DNA from: Muricea muricata
Lineage: Eukaryota > Cnidaria > Anthozoa > Malacalcyonacea > Plexauridae
DNA: 64,000 bases
Direction of reading: 5' to 3'
Assembly: GCA_963855995.1 (NCBI GenBank)
Contig: OY979717.1
Coordinates: forward strand, 35,350,997-35,414,996
Shown here: one piece after another, positions 29,608-41,006 of the stretch
Numbering within the stretch: position 1 is the first letter of the stretch
How the letters are laid out: every line of letters starts with the position of its first letter
Notes under the pieces: model-generated
What the model was told of the DNA's origin: nothing
The model's database searches: none
Seen by the model: only the letters and a program-made list of their open reading frames with translations
Made by a program: the position numbers and the translations under genes

Positions 29608-29685
29608 GTTTCTGTAGTGTAGTGTAGTGGTTACCACGTGTGCTTAACACGCACAAGGTCCCCAGTTCAATACAGGGCAGAAACA
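29608..29685 (+). pseudogene. tRNA-Val(AAC) pseudogene, VA2 with D-arm insertion (U18)
   Basis: VA2 T arm combined with the 5-nt tagtg insertion typical of VA1; intact acceptor. A mosaic of the two classes. Confidence 0.55.
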
Positions 29686-29920
29686 ATCGAAAGTTTTTTC
29701 ACTGCAAAGAAAAAAGATATTTTGAACTTTTGGACAAATACGTGGAAACAACAAGGCGAGATAATTTCATAGAGTAGCGCCCGTACATAAAATAAAAATT
29801 GTGTCCAATTCTTTTAGGGTTAAAAACAGTGTGTTTCTTAGCTTTTCTTTCTCCGTGTCAATTTTTTCTTCTCATTAATCACTATCATTCCTAGGAAATG
29901 TCGTGCAACAGTTCAATCGC

Positions 29921-29993
29921 AATTCTGTAGTGTTGTGGTCATCACATGCGCTTCACACGCGCAAGGTTCTCAGTTCGATCCTGAGCAGAAACA
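29921..29993 (+). tRNA. tRNA-Val(CAC)-like, VM ancestor form (U18)
   Basis: As 6308. Confidence 0.55.
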
Positions 29994-30234
29994 TTCTAAA
30001 CTTTTTAGCCTTCTTTCTATAATGTGGCGGTCATCAGGTGTACTTAATTCGCGTAAGGGCTAAAGCCCGTTCCTGGGCAGAAACAGTCTAGTCTGAAAAA
30101 CGTGCTTTAGGATAAAGACATAAAATTCGTGGCCTGCTTATCCTTTGAAACCGTTGGAAAAGTTGGCTTCTTTCGACTCTCAGACAATAATGTATATGAG
30201 ACACCCTGAGATTTTTTCCAATAAAAGCAGCCAT

Positions 30235-30307
30235 GTTTCTGTAGTGTAGTGGTTATCACGTGTGCTTAACACGCACAAGGTCCCCAGTTCGATCCTGGGC
30301 AGAAACA
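30235..30307 (+). tRNA. tRNA-Val(AAC), VA1 without insertion (U18)
   Basis: Intact, as the 26357 reference. Confidence 0.89.
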
Positions 30308-30535
30308 ATGGGAAAATTTTTCACTGTAAAGAAAAAATGTATTTTGATTTTTTGACAAATATCTCAAAACACTTAGGCGAGAATATTTCATACTCTAGCA
30401 CGCGTGCAGAAAAAATTGTGTTCAATTCTTTTCCAGTTTAAAACAGTGTGTTGCCTCACATTTCATTCTTTTTGTATTTTTTTCAACGCATTCTCACAAA
30501 AATTGCTCAGAATTTTTTTGGAACACATCAAGCGT

Positions 30536-30573
30536 GTTTCTGTAATGTAGTGGTTCGATCCTGGGCAGAAACA
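30536..30573 (+). pseudogene. Deleted tRNA-Val(CAC) (U18)
   Basis: Same 35-bp deletion as at 1437. Confidence 0.88.
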
Positions 30574-31221
30574 TTCTAAACTAATAGATTTCCGTCTTTA
30601 TTGTAGCGATCAACATGTGTACTTAGTTCGTGTAAGAAGCGTAAAAATCGTGCTATTATCTCATTAAAAAGTATCTTTCAAACAATATTCATCTTAATAA
30701 AAATCTTCGCTTCGAGCAACATGTTATTTGAGTCAATGGTTTTGCACTTACCCAGAAAGAAGCTTCAAAAATTTTTTGCTTCCTGAGATTTTGGAACTGT
30801 TAAAAAGTCCATGTTTCCATAGTGTAGTTGTCATCAAGTGTGGTTAACAAAGAGAACGACTCGAGTTTGATCCTTGGTAGAACCAGTCTAAATTGAAAAA
30901 CTTTTTTCTTTAGTACATTCATCATGTTCAGTTATGCTTTTAATTGGCCCATTTCTCCCAGCTCGATCCCGACAAAAAAGTTTAAGCTAAAAATTGTGCT
31001 TTCGATTTTTAAAACAGTATGTTTAAAACAATGTTAATCTTACTGAATATTTTGGCTAAGACTAGGATGTTTTTCAAGTGAATGGTTTTGCACCTACGAC
31101 GGCGCTATAAAATTCCTCGCATTCTTAATATTTGAAACATTTGGAAACGTTGGCTTGTATCGACTCAGAAACAATAATGTATATAAAAAACGCTGAGAAT
31201 TTTTTCCGTAAATGAAACTAT

Positions 31222-31294
31222 GTTTCTGTAGTGTAGTAGTTACCACGTGTGCTTAACACGCACAAGGTCCCCAGTTCAATACAGGGCAAAAACA
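31222..31294 (+). pseudogene. tRNA-Val(AAC) pseudogene, VA2 (U19 slot 2)
   Basis: As the 9291 reference. Confidence 0.6.
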
Positions 31295-31529
31295 ATCGAA
31301 AGTTTTTTCACTGCAAAGAAAAAAGATATTTTGAACTTTTTGACAAATACGTGGAAACAACAAGGCGAGATAATTTCATAGTGTAGCGCCTGTACATAAA
31401 ATAAAAATTGTGTCCAATTCTTTTAGGGTTAAAAACAGTGTGTTTCTTAGCTTTTCTTTCTGCGTGTAAATTTTTTCTTCTCATTAATCACTATCATTCC
31501 TAGGAAATGTTGTGCAACAGTTCAATCGC

Positions 31530-31602
31530 AATTCTGTAGTGTAGTGGTCATCACATGCGCTTCATACGCGCAAGATTCTCAGTTCGATCCTGAGCAGAAA
31601 CA
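31530..31602 (+). tRNA. tRNA-Val-type, CAT anticodon, VM (U19)
   Basis: G46 to A, as in U16. Confidence 0.56.
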
Positions 31603-31843
31603 TTCTAAACTTTTTAGCCTTCTTTGTATAATGTGGTGGTCATCAGGTGTACTTAATTCGCGTAAGGGCTAAAGCCCATTCCTGGGCAGAAACAGTCTAG
31701 TCTGAAAAACGTGCTTTAGGATAAAGACATAAAATTGGTGGCCTGTTTATCCTTTGAAACCGTTGGAAAACTTGGCTTCTATCGACTCTCAGACAATAAT
31801 GTATATGAGACACGCTGAGATTTTTTCCAATAAAAGCAGCCAT

Positions 31844-31916
31844 GTTTCTGTAGTGTAGTGGTCATCACGTGCGCTTTACACGCGCAAGGTCCTCTGTTCG
31901 ATCCTGAGCAGAAACA
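31844..31916 (+). tRNA. tRNA-Val(TAC), VT of U19 (extra slot)
   Basis: ctctg subtype, preceded by the AAC-type flank (ccaataaaagcagcc) that normally sits before VA1. The junction lies within or at the edge of the tRNA. Confidence 0.74.
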
Positions 31917-32157
31917 TTCTAAACTTTTTAGCCTTCTTCCTATAATGTGGCGGTCAACAGGTGTACTTAATTCACGTAAGGGCTAAAGCCCGTTCCTGGG
32001 CAGAAACAGTCTAATCTGAAAAACTTGCTTTAGGATGAAGACATAAAATTCGTGGCCTGCTTATTGTTTGAAACAGTTGGAAAAGTTGGCTTCTATCGAC
32101 TCTCAGACAATAATGTATATGAAACACGCTGAGATTTTTTCCACTAAAAGCATTACT

Positions 32158-32230
32158 GTTTCTGTAGTGTAGTGGTTATCACGTGTCCTTAACACGCACA
32201 AGGTCCCCAGTTCAATACAGGGCAGAAACA
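32158..32230 (+). pseudogene. tRNA-Val(AAC) pseudogene, VA2 (U19 extra slot)
   Basis: G30 to C (gtcc/gcac) adds an anticodon-stem mismatch, shared by the expanded units U20, U22 and U35; acceptor intact. Confidence 0.58.
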
Positions 32231-32465
32231 ATCGAAAGTTTTTTCACTGCAAAGAAAAAAGATATTTTGAACTTTTGGACAAATACGTGGAAACAACAAG
32301 GCGAGATAATTTCATAGAGAAGCGCCCGTACATAAAATAAAAATTGTGTCCAATTATTTTAGGGTTAAAAACAGTGTGTTTCCTAGCTTTTCTTTCTCCG
32401 TGTATATTTTTTCTTCTCATTTCTCACTACCATTCCTAGGAAATGTTGTGCAACAGATCAATCGC

Positions 32466-32538
32466 GTTTCTGTAGTGTAGTGGTCGTCACGTGCGCTTTA
32501 CACGCGCAAGGTCCTCAGTTCGATCCTGAGCAGAAAAT
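32466..32538 (+). tRNA. tRNA-Val(TAC), second VT of U19
   Basis: aaaat subtype; A21 to G in the D loop (gtcgtcac). Confidence 0.66.
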
Positions 32539-32779
32539 TTCTAAACTTTTTAGACTTCTTTGTATAATGTGGCGGTCATCAGGTGTACTTAATTCGCGTA
32601 AGGGCTAAAGCCCGTTCCTGGGCAGAAACAGTCTAATCTGAAAAACGTGTTTTAGGATAAAGACATAAAATTCGTGGCCTGCTTATCCTTTGAAACCGTT
32701 GGAAAAGTTTGCTTCTATCGACTCTCAGACAATAACGTATATGAGATACGCTGAGATTTTTTCCAATAAAAGCAGCCAT

Positions 32780-32857
32780 GTTTCTGTAGTGTAGTGTAGT
32801 GGTTATCACGTGTGCTTAACACGCACAAGGTCCCCAGTTCGACCCTGGGCAGAAATA
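32780..32857 (+). tRNA. tRNA-Val(AAC), VA1 with insertion (U19)
   Basis: Insertion, GG retained, T59 to C in the T loop, T72. Confidence 0.68.
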
Positions 32858-33085
32858 ATGGGAAAATTTTTCACTGTAAAGAAAAAATATATTTTGATTT
32901 TTTGACAAATATCTCAAAACACTTAGGCGAGAATATTTCATACTCTAGCACGCGTACAAAAAAAATTGTGTTCAATTCTTTTAGAGTTTAAAACAGTGTG
33001 TTTCCTCACATTTCATTCTCTTTGTATTTTTTTCTACGCATTCTCACAAAAATTGTTCAGAATTTTTTTGGAACACATGAAGCGT

Positions 33086-33158
33086 GTTTCTGTAATGTAG
33101 TGGTCATCACGTGCGCCTCACACGCGCAAGGTCCTCAGTTCGATCCTGGGCAGAAACA
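33086..33158 (+). tRNA. tRNA-Val(CAC), VC of U19
   Basis: Matches the VC reference; one flank change (acatgaagcg). Confidence 0.8.
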
Positions 33159-33806
33159 TTCTAAACTAATAAATTTCCGTCTTTATTGTAGCGATCAACA
33201 TGTGTACTTAATTCGTGTAAGAAGCGTAAAAATCGTGCTATTATCTCATTAAAAAGTATCTTTCAAACAATATTCATCTTAATAAAAATCTTCGCTTCGA
33301 GCAACATGTTATTTGAGTCAATGGTTTTGCACTTACCCAGAAAGAAGCTTCAAAAATTTTTTGCTTCCTGAGATTTTGGAACTGTTAAAAAGTCCATGTT
33401 TCCATAGTGTAGCGGTCATCAAGTGTGGTTAACAAAGAGAAGGACTCGAGTTTGATCCTTGGTAGAACCAGTCTAAATTGAAAAACTTTTTTCTTTAGTA
33501 CATTCATCATGTTCAGTTATGCTTTTAATTGGCCCATTTCTCCCAGCTCGATCCCGACAAAAAAGTTTAAGCTAAAAATTGTGCTTTCGATTTTTAAAAC
33601 AGTATGTTTAAAACAATATTAATCTTACTGAATATTTTGGCTAAGACTAGGATGTTTTTCAAGTCAATGGTTTTGCACCTACGACGGCGCTATAAAATTC
33701 CTCGCATTCTTACTATTTGAAACATTTGGAAACGTTAGCTTGTATCGACTCAGAAACAATAATGTATATAAAAAACGCTGAGAATTTTTTCCATAAATGA
33801 AACCAT

Positions 33807-33879
33807 GTTTCTGTAGTGTAGTAGTTACCACGTGCGCTTAACACGCACAAGGTCCCCAGTTCAATCCTGGGCATAAACA
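33807..33879 (+). tRNA. tRNA-Val(AAC)-like, VA3 (U20)
   Basis: VA2-like 5' part (gaaacc flank, ttaccac) with the VA3 3' part; C29-A41 and cataaac. Confidence 0.48.
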
Positions 33880-34114
33880 ATGGGAAAATTTTCCACTGTA
33901 AAGAAAAAATATATTTTGAATCTTTTGACAAATACGTGGAAAAAACGAGGCGAGAATATTTCAAAGTGTAGCGCCCGTACATAAAATAAAAATTGTGTCC
34001 AATTATTTTAGGGTTAAAAACAGTGTGTTTCCTAGCTTTTCTTTCTTCGTGTATATTTTTTCTTCTCATTTCTCACTACCATTCCTAGGAAATGTTGTGC
34101 AACAGATCAATCGC

Positions 34115-34187
34115 GTTTCTGTAGTGTAGTGGTCATCACGTGCGCTTTACACGCGCAAGGTCCTCAGTTCGATCCTGAGAAGAAACA
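34115..34187 (+). tRNA. tRNA-Val(TAC), VT of U20
   Basis: C66 to A breaks the G7-C66 pair (gagaagaaac). The same change occurs at 38349 and 61827. Confidence 0.7.
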
Positions 34188-34428
34188 TTCTAAACTTTTT
34201 AGCCTTCTTTCTATAATGTGGCGGCCATCAGGTGTACTTAATTCCCGTAAAAGCTAAAGCTCGTTCCTGGGCAGAAACAGTCTAATCTGAAAAACGTGCT
34301 TTAGGATAAAGACATAAAATTCTTGGCCTGCTTATCCTTTGAAACCGTTGGAAAAGTTTGCTTCTATCGACTCTCAGACAATAATGTATATGAGACACGC
34401 TGAGATTTTTTCCAATAAAAGCAGCCAT

Positions 34429-34501
34429 GTTTCTGTAGTGTAGTGGTCATCACGTGCGCTTTACACGCGCAAGGTCCTCTGTTCGATCCTGAGCAGAAAC
34501 A
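34429..34501 (+). tRNA. tRNA-Val(TAC), VT of U20 (extra slot)
   Basis: ctctg subtype with an AAC-type upstream flank, as at 31844. Confidence 0.74.
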
Positions 34502-34742
34502 TTCTAAACTTTTTAGCCTTCTTCCTATAATGTGGCGGTCATCAGGTGTACTTAATTCACGTAAGGGCTAAAGCCCGTTCCTGGGCAGAAACAGTCTAAT
34601 CTGAAAAACGTGCTTTAGGATGAAGACATAAAATTCGTGGCCTGCTTATTGTTTGAAACAGTTGGAAAAGTTGGCTTCTATCGACTCTCAGACAATAATG
34701 TATATGAAACACGCTGAGATTTTTTCCACTAAAAGCATTCAT

Positions 34743-34815
34743 GTTTCTGTAGTGTAGTGGTTATCACGTGTCCTTAACACGCACAAGGTCCCCAGTTCAA
34801 TACAGGGCAGAAACA
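34743..34815 (+). pseudogene. tRNA-Val(AAC) pseudogene, VA2 (U20 extra slot)
   Basis: As 32158. Confidence 0.58.
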
Positions 34816-35050
34816 ATCGAAAGTTTTTTCACTGCAAAGAAAAAAGATATTTTGAACTTTTGGACAAATACGTGGAAACAACAAGGCGAGATAATTTCAT
34901 AGAGTAGCGCCCGTACATAAAATAAAAATTGTGTCCAATTATTTTAGGGTTAAAAACAGTGTGTTTCCTAGCTTTTCTTTCTCCGTGTATATTTTTTCTT
35001 CTCATTTCTCACTACCATTCCTAGGAAATGTTGTGCAACAGATCAATCGC

Positions 35051-35123
35051 GTTTCTGTAGTGTAGTGGTCATCACTTGCGCTTTACACGCGCAAGGTCCT
35101 CAGTTGGATCCTGAGCAGAAAAT
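35051..35123 (+). tRNA. tRNA-Val(TAC)-like, third VT of U20
   Basis: aaaat subtype with G26 to T and C56 to G (ttggatc). C56 is a core B-box base, so transcription is doubtful. Confidence 0.55.
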
Positions 35124-35364
35124 TTCTAAACTTTTTAGACTTCTTTGTATAATGTGGCGGTCATCAGGTGTACTTAATTCGCGTAAGGGCTAAAGCCCGT
35201 TCCTGGGCAGAAACAGTCTAATCTGAAAAACGTGTTTTAGGATAAAGACATAAAATTCGTGGCCTGCTTATCCTTTGAAACCGTTGGAAAAGTTTGGTTC
35301 TATCGACTCTCAGACAATAACGTATATGAGATACGCTGAGATTTTTTCCAATAAAAGCAGCCAT

Positions 35365-35442
35365 GTTTCTGTAGTGTAGTGTAGTAGTTATCACGTGTGC
35401 TTAACACGCACAAGGTCCCCAGTTCGATCCTGGGCAGAAACA
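35365..35442 (+). tRNA. tRNA-Val(AAC), VA1 with insertion (U20)
   Basis: As the 8264 reference. Confidence 0.72.
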
Positions 35443-35670
35443 ATGGGAAAATTTTTCACTGTAAAGAAAAAATATATTTTGATTTTTTGACAAATATCTC
35501 AAAACACTTAGGCGAGAATATTTCATACTCTAGCACGCGTACAAAAAAAATTGTGTTCAATTCTTTTAGAGTTTAAAACAGTGTGTTTCCTCACATTTCA
35601 TTCTCTTTGTATTTTTTTCTACGCATTCTCACAAAAATTGTTCAGAATTTTTTTGGAACACATCAAGCGT

Positions 35671-35743
35671 GTTTCTGTAATGTAGTGGTCATCACGTGCG
35701 CCTCACACGCGCAAGGTCCTCAGTTCGATCCTGGGCAGAAACA
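35671..35743 (+). tRNA. tRNA-Val(CAC), VC of U20
   Basis: Matches the VC reference. Confidence 0.8.
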
Positions 35744-36391
35744 TTCTAAACTAATAAATTTCCGTCTTTATTGTAGCGATCAACATGTGTACTTAATTCG
35801 TGTAAGAAGCGTAAAAATCGTGCTATTATCTCATTAAAAAGTATCTTTCAAACAATATTCATCTTAATAAAAATCTTCGCTTCGAGCAAAATGTTATTTG
35901 AGTCAATGGTTTTGCACTTACCCAGAAAGAAGCTTCAAAAATTTTTTGCTTCCTGAGATTTTGGAACTGTTAAAAAGTCCATGTTTCCATAGTGTAGCGG
36001 TCATCAAAAGTGGTTAACAAAGAGAAGGACTCGAGTTTGATCCTTGGTAGAACCAGTCTAAATTGAAAAACTTTTTTCTTTAGTACATTCATCATGTTCA
36101 GTTATGCTTTTAATTGGCCCATTTCTCCCAGCTCGATCCCGACAAAAAAGTTTAAGCTAAAAATTGTGCTTTCGATTTTTAAAACAGTATGTTTAAAACA
36201 ATGTTAATCTTACTGAATATTTTGGCTAAGACTAGGATGTTTTTCAAGTCAATGGTTTTGCACCTACGACGGCGCTATAAAATTCCTCGCATTCTTACTA
36301 TTTGAAACATTTGGAAACGTTAGCTTGTATCGACTCGGAAACAATAATGTATATAAAAAACATTGAGAATTTTTTCCATAAATGAAGCCAT

Positions 36392-36464
36392 GTTTCTGTA
36401 GTGTAGTAGTTATCACGTGCGCTTAACACGCACAAGGTCCCCAGTTCAATCCTGGGCATAAACA
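36392..36464 (+). tRNA. tRNA-Val(AAC)-like, VA3 (U21)
   Basis: As 509. Confidence 0.5.
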
Positions 36465-36699
36465 ATGGGAAAATTTTCCACTGTGTAGAAAAAATATATT
36501 TTGAATCTTTGGACAAATACGTGGAAAAAACGAGGCGAGAATATTTCAAAGTGTAGCGCCCGTACATAAAATAAAAATTGTGTCCAATTATTTTAGGGTT
36601 AAAAACAGTGTGTTTCCTAGCTTTTCTTTCTCCGTGTATATTTTTTCTTCTCATTTCTCACTACCATTCCTAGGAAATGTTGTGCAACAGTTCAATCGC

Positions 36700-36772
36700 G
36701 TTTCTGTAGTGTAGTGGCCATCACGTGCGCCTTACACGCGCAAGGTCCTCAGTTCGATCCTGAGCAGAAAAT
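36700..36772 (+). tRNA. tRNA-Val(TAC), VT of U21
   Basis: aaaat subtype; T32 to C and T20 to C. The upstream flank switches to VM type in its last bases. Confidence 0.66.
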
Positions 36773-37013
36773 TTCTAAACTTTTTAGACTTCTTTGTATA
36801 ATGTGGCGGTCATCAGGTGTACTTAATTCGCGTAAGGGCTAAAGCCCGTTCCTGGGCAGAAACAGTCTAATCTGAAAAACGTGTTTTAGGATAAAGACAT
36901 AAAATTCGTGGCCTGCTTATCCTTTGAAACCGTTGGAAAAGTTTGCTTCTATCGACTCTCAGACAATAACGTATATGAGATACGCTGAGATTTTTTCCAG
37001 TAAAAGCAGCCAT

Positions 37014-37091
37014 GTTTCTGTAGTGTAGTGTAGTGGTTATCACGTGTGCTTAACACGCACAAGGTCCCCAGTTCGACCCTGGGCAGAAACA
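37014..37091 (+). tRNA. tRNA-Val(AAC), VA1 with insertion (U21)
   Basis: GG retained, T59 to C, C72 intact. Confidence 0.72.
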
Positions 37092-37319
37092 ATGGGAAAA
37101 TTTTTCACTGTAAAGAAAAAATATATTTTGATTTTTTGACAAATATCTCAAAACACTTAGGCGAGAATATTTCATACTCTAGCACGCGTACAAAAAAAAT
37201 TGTGTTCAATTCTTTTAGAGTTTAAAACAGTGTGTTTCCTCACATTTCATTCTCTTTGTATTTTTTTCTACGCATTCTCACAAAAATTGTTCAGAATTTT
37301 TTTGGAACACATCAAGCGT

Positions 37320-37392
37320 GTTTCTGTAATGTAGTGGTCATCACGTGCGCCTCACACGCGCAAGGTCCTCAGTTCGATCCTGGGCAGAAACA
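37320..37392 (+). tRNA. tRNA-Val(CAC), VC of U21
   Basis: Matches the VC reference. Confidence 0.8.
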
Positions 37393-38040
37393 TTCTAAAC
37401 TAATAAATTTCCGTCTTTATTGTAGCGATCAACATGTGTACTTAATTCGTGTAAGAAGCGTAAAAATCGTGCTATTATCTCATTAAAAAGTATCTTTCAA
37501 ACAATATTCATCTTAATAAAAATCTTCGCTTCGAGCAACATGTTATTTGAGTCAATGGTTTTGCACTTACCCAGAAAGAAGCTTCAAAAATTTTTTGCTT
37601 CCTGAGATTTTGGAACTGTTAAAAAGTCCATGTTTCCATAGTGTAGCGGTCATCAAGTGTGGTTAACAAAGAGAAGGACTCGAGTTTGATCCTTGGTAGA
37701 ACCAGTCTAAATTGAAAAACTTTTTTCTTTAGTACATTCATCATGTTCAGTTATGCTTTTAATTGGCCCATTTCTCCCAGCTCGATCCCGACAAAAAAGT
37801 TTAAGCTAAAAATTGTGCTTTCGATTTTTAAAACAGTATGTTTAAAACAATGTTAATCTTACTGAATATTTTGGCTAAGACTAGGATGTTTTTCAAGTCA
37901 ATGGTTTTGCACCTACGACGGCGCTATAAAATTCCTCGCATTCTTACTATTTGAAACATTTGGAAACGTTAGCTTGTATCGACTCAGAAACAATAATGTA
38001 TATAAAAAACGCTGAGAATTTTTTCTATAAATGAAACCAT

Positions 38041-38113
38041 GTTTCTGTAGTGTAGTAGTTACCACGTGCGCTTAACACGCACAAAGTCCCCAGTTCAATC
38101 CTGGGCATAAACA
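38041..38113 (+). tRNA. tRNA-Val(AAC)-like, VA3 (U22)
   Basis: As 33807, plus G45 to A (acaaagtcc). Confidence 0.46.
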
Positions 38114-38348
38114 ATGGGAAAATTTTCCACTGTAAAGAAAAAATATATTTTGAATCTTTTGGCAAATACGTGGAAAAAACGAGGCGAGAATATTTCAAAG
38201 TGTAGCGCCCGTACATAAAATAAAAATTGTGTCCAATTATTTTAGGGTTAAAAACAGTGTGTTTCCTAGCTTTTCTTTCTCCGTGTATATTTTTTCTTCT
38301 CATTTCTCACTACCATTCCTAGGAAATGTTGTGCAACAGATCAATCGC

Positions 38349-38421
38349 GTTTCTGTAGTGTAGTGGTCATCACGTGCGCTTTACACGCGCAAGGTCCTCA
38401 GTTCGATCCTGAGAAGAAACA
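38349..38421 (+). tRNA. tRNA-Val(TAC), VT of U22
   Basis: C66 to A, as at 34115. Confidence 0.7.
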
Positions 38422-38662
38422 TTCTTAACTTTTTAGCCTTCTTTCTATAATGTGGCGGCCATCAGGTGTACTTAATTCCCGTAAAAGCTAAAGCTCGTTC
38501 CTGGGCAGAAACAGTCTAATCTGAAAAACGTGCTTTAGGATAAAGACATAAAATTTTTGGCCTGCTTATCCTTTGAAACCGTTGGAAAAGTTTGCTTCTA
38601 TCGACTCTCAGACAATAATGTATATGAGACACGCTGAGATTTTTTCCAATAAAAGCAGCCAT

Positions 38663-38735
38663 GTTTCTGTAGTGTAGTGGTCATCACGTGCGCTTTACAC
38701 GCGCAAGGTCCTCTGTTCGATCCTGAGCAGAAACA
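38663..38735 (+). tRNA. tRNA-Val(TAC), VT of U22 (extra slot)
   Basis: ctctg subtype with an AAC-type upstream flank. Confidence 0.74.
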
Positions 38736-38976
38736 TTCTAAACTTTTTAGCCTTCTTCCTATAATGTGGCGGTCATCAGGTGTACTTAATTCACGTAAGG
38801 GCTAAAGCCCGTTCCTGGGCAGAAACAGTCTAATCTGAAAAACGTGCTTTAGGATTAAGACATAAAATTCGTGGCCTGCTTATTGTTTGAAACAGTTGGA
38901 AAAGTTGGCTTCTATCGACTCTCAGACAATAATGTATATGAAACACGCTGAGATTTTTTCCAGTAAAAGCATTCAT

Positions 38977-39049
38977 GTTTCTGTAGTGTAGTGGTTATCA
39001 CGTGTCCTTAACACGCACAAGGTCCCCAGTTCAATACAGGGCAAAAACA
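38977..39049 (+). pseudogene. tRNA-Val(AAC) pseudogene, VA2 (U22 extra slot)
   Basis: As 32158, but with the caaaaac 3' end. Confidence 0.58.
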
Positions 39050-39284
39050 ATCGAAAGTTTTTTCACTGCAAAGAAAAAAGATATTTTGAACTTTTTGACA
39101 AATACGTGGAAACAACAAGGCGAGATAATTTCATAGAGTAGCGCCCGTACATAAAATAAAAATTGTGTCCAATTATTTTAGGGTTAAAAACAGTGTGTTT
39201 CCTAGCTTTTCTTTCTCCGTGTATATTTTTTCTTCTCATTTCTCACTACCATTCCTAGGAAATGTTGTGCAACAGATCAATCGC

Positions 39285-39357
39285 GTTTCTGTAGTGTAGT
39301 GGTCATCACGTGCGCTTTACACGCGCAAGATCCTCAGTTCGATCCTGAGCAGAAAAT
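39285..39357 (+). tRNA. tRNA-Val(TAC), third VT of U22
   Basis: aaaat subtype; G46 to A in the variable loop. Confidence 0.66.
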
Positions 39358-39598
39358 TTCTAAACTTTTTAGACTTCTTTGTATAATGTGGCGGTCATCA
39401 GGTGTACTTAATTCGCGTAAGGGCTAAAGCTTGTTCCTGGGCAGAAACAGTCTAATCTGAAAAACGTGTTTTAGGATAAAGAGATAAAATTCGTGGCCTG
39501 CTTATCCTTTGAAACCGTTGGAAAAGTTTGCTTCTATCGACTCTCAGACAATAACGTATATGAGATACGCTGAGATTTTTTCCAATAAAAGCAGCCAT

Positions 39599-39676
39599 GT
39601 TTCTGTAGTGTAGTGTAGTAGTTATCACGTGTGCTTAACACGCACAAGGTCCCCAGTTCGATCCTGGGCAGAAACA
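39599..39676 (+). tRNA. tRNA-Val(AAC), VA1 with insertion (U22)
   Basis: As the 8264 reference. Confidence 0.72.
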
Positions 39677-39904
39677 ATGGGAAAATTTTTCACTGTAAAG
39701 AAAAAATATATTTTGATTTTTTGACAAATATCTCAAAACACTTAGGCGAGAATATTTCATACTCTAGCACGCGTACAAAAAAAATTGTGTTCAATTCTTT
39801 TAGAGTTTAAAACAGTGTGTTTCCTCACATTTCATTCTCTTTGTATTTTTTTCTACGCATTCTCACAAAAATTGTTCAGAATTTTTTTGGAACACATCAA
39901 GCGT

Positions 39905-39977
39905 GTTTCTGTAATGTAGTGGTCATCACGTGCGCCTCACAAGCGCAAGGTCCTCAGTTCGATCCTGGGCAGAAACA
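39905..39977 (+). tRNA. tRNA-Val(CAC), VC of U22
   Basis: C38 to A in the anticodon loop; anticodon CAC unchanged. Confidence 0.76.
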
Positions 39978-40625
39978 TTCTAAACTAATAAATTTCCGTC
40001 TTTATTGTAGCGATCAACATGTGTACTTAATTCGTGTAAGAAGCGTAAAAATCGTGCTATTATCTCATTAAAAAGTATCTTTCAAACAATATTCATCTTA
40101 ATAAAAATCTTCGCTTCGAGCAACATGTTATTTGAGTCAATGGTTTTGCACTTACCCAGAAAGAAGCTTCAAAAATTTTTTGCTTCCTGAGATTTTTGAA
40201 CTGTTAAAAAGTCCATGTTTCCATAGTGTAGCGGTCATCAAAAGTGGTTAACAAAGAGAAGGACTCGAGTTTGATCCTTGGTAGAACCAGTCTAAATTGA
40301 AAAACTTTTTTCTTTAGTACATTCATCATGTTCAGTTATGCTTTTAATTGGCCCATTTCTCCCAGCTCGATCCCGACAAAAAAGTTTAAGCTAAAAATTG
40401 TGCTTTCGATTTTTAAAATAGTATGTTTAAAACAATGTTAATCTTACTGAATATTTTGGCTAAGACTAGGATGTTTTTCAAGTCAATGGTTTTGCACCTA
40501 CGACGGCGCTATAAAATTCCTCGCATTCTTAATATTTGAAACATTTGGAAACGTTAGCTTGTATCGACTCAGAAACAATAATGTATATAAAAAACATTGA
40601 GAATTTTTTCCATAAATGAAGCCAT

Positions 40626-40698
40626 GTTTCTGTAGTGTAGTAGTTATCACGTGCGCTTAACACGCACAAGGTCCCCAGTTCAATACAGGGCAAAAACA
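40626..40698 (+). pseudogene. tRNA-Val(AAC) pseudogene, VA3/VA2 conversion mosaic (U23)
   Basis: VA3-type 5' flank and anticodon stem (C29-A41), VA2-type T arm, acceptor and first 70-odd bp of spacer, then back to VA3-type spacer (aaaaaacgaggcgag). Confidence 0.62.
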
Positions 40699-40933
40699 AT
40701 CGAAAGTTTTTTCACTGCAAAGAAAAAAGATATTTTGAACTTTTTGACAAATACGTGGAAAAAACGAGGCGAGAATATTTCAAAGTGTAGCGCCCGTACA
40801 TAAAATAAAAATTGTGTCCAATTATTTTAGGGTTAAAAACAGTGTGTTTCCTAGCTTTTCTTTCTCCGTGTATATTTTTTCTTCTCATTTCTCACTACCA
40901 TTCCTAGGAAATGTTGTGCAACAGTTCAATCGC

Positions 40934-41006
40934 GTTTCTGTAGTGTAGTGGTCATCACGTGCGCTTTACACGCGCAAGGTCCTCAGTTCGATCCTGAGCA
41001 GAAAAT
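40934..41006 (+). tRNA. tRNA-Val(TAC), VT of U23
   Basis: aaaat subtype; the last upstream bases (cagttcaatcgc) are VM type. Confidence 0.68.

Larger units (their letters stand above)
28483..30713 (+). repeat. Unit U18 (2,231 bp, seven slots)
   Basis: Order D1(variant)-VA3-VT-D2-VA2-VM(CAC)-D2-VA1-deleted VC. Same length and order as U34. Confidence 0.9.
30714..33298 (+). repeat. Unit U19 (2,585 bp, eight slots)
   Basis: Order D1-VA2-VM-D2-VT-D2-VA2-VT-D2-VA1-VC. Three extra slots. The extra VT at 31844 carries an AAC-type upstream flank. Confidence 0.9.
33299..35883 (+). repeat. Unit U20 (2,585 bp, eight slots)
   Basis: Order D1-VA3-VT-D2-VT-D2-VA2-VT-D2-VA1-VC. Same architecture as U22 and U35. 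Confidence 0.9.
35884..37532 (+). repeat. Unit U21 (1,649 bp)
   Basis: Order D1-VA3-VT-D2-VA1-VC. Confidence 0.92.
37533..40117 (+). repeat. Unit U22 (2,585 bp, eight slots)
   Basis: Order D1-VA3-VT-D2-VT-D2-VA2-VT-D2-VA1-VC. An expanded unit lying outside the U14-U20 block, so the expanded form spreads on its own. Confidence 0.9.
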
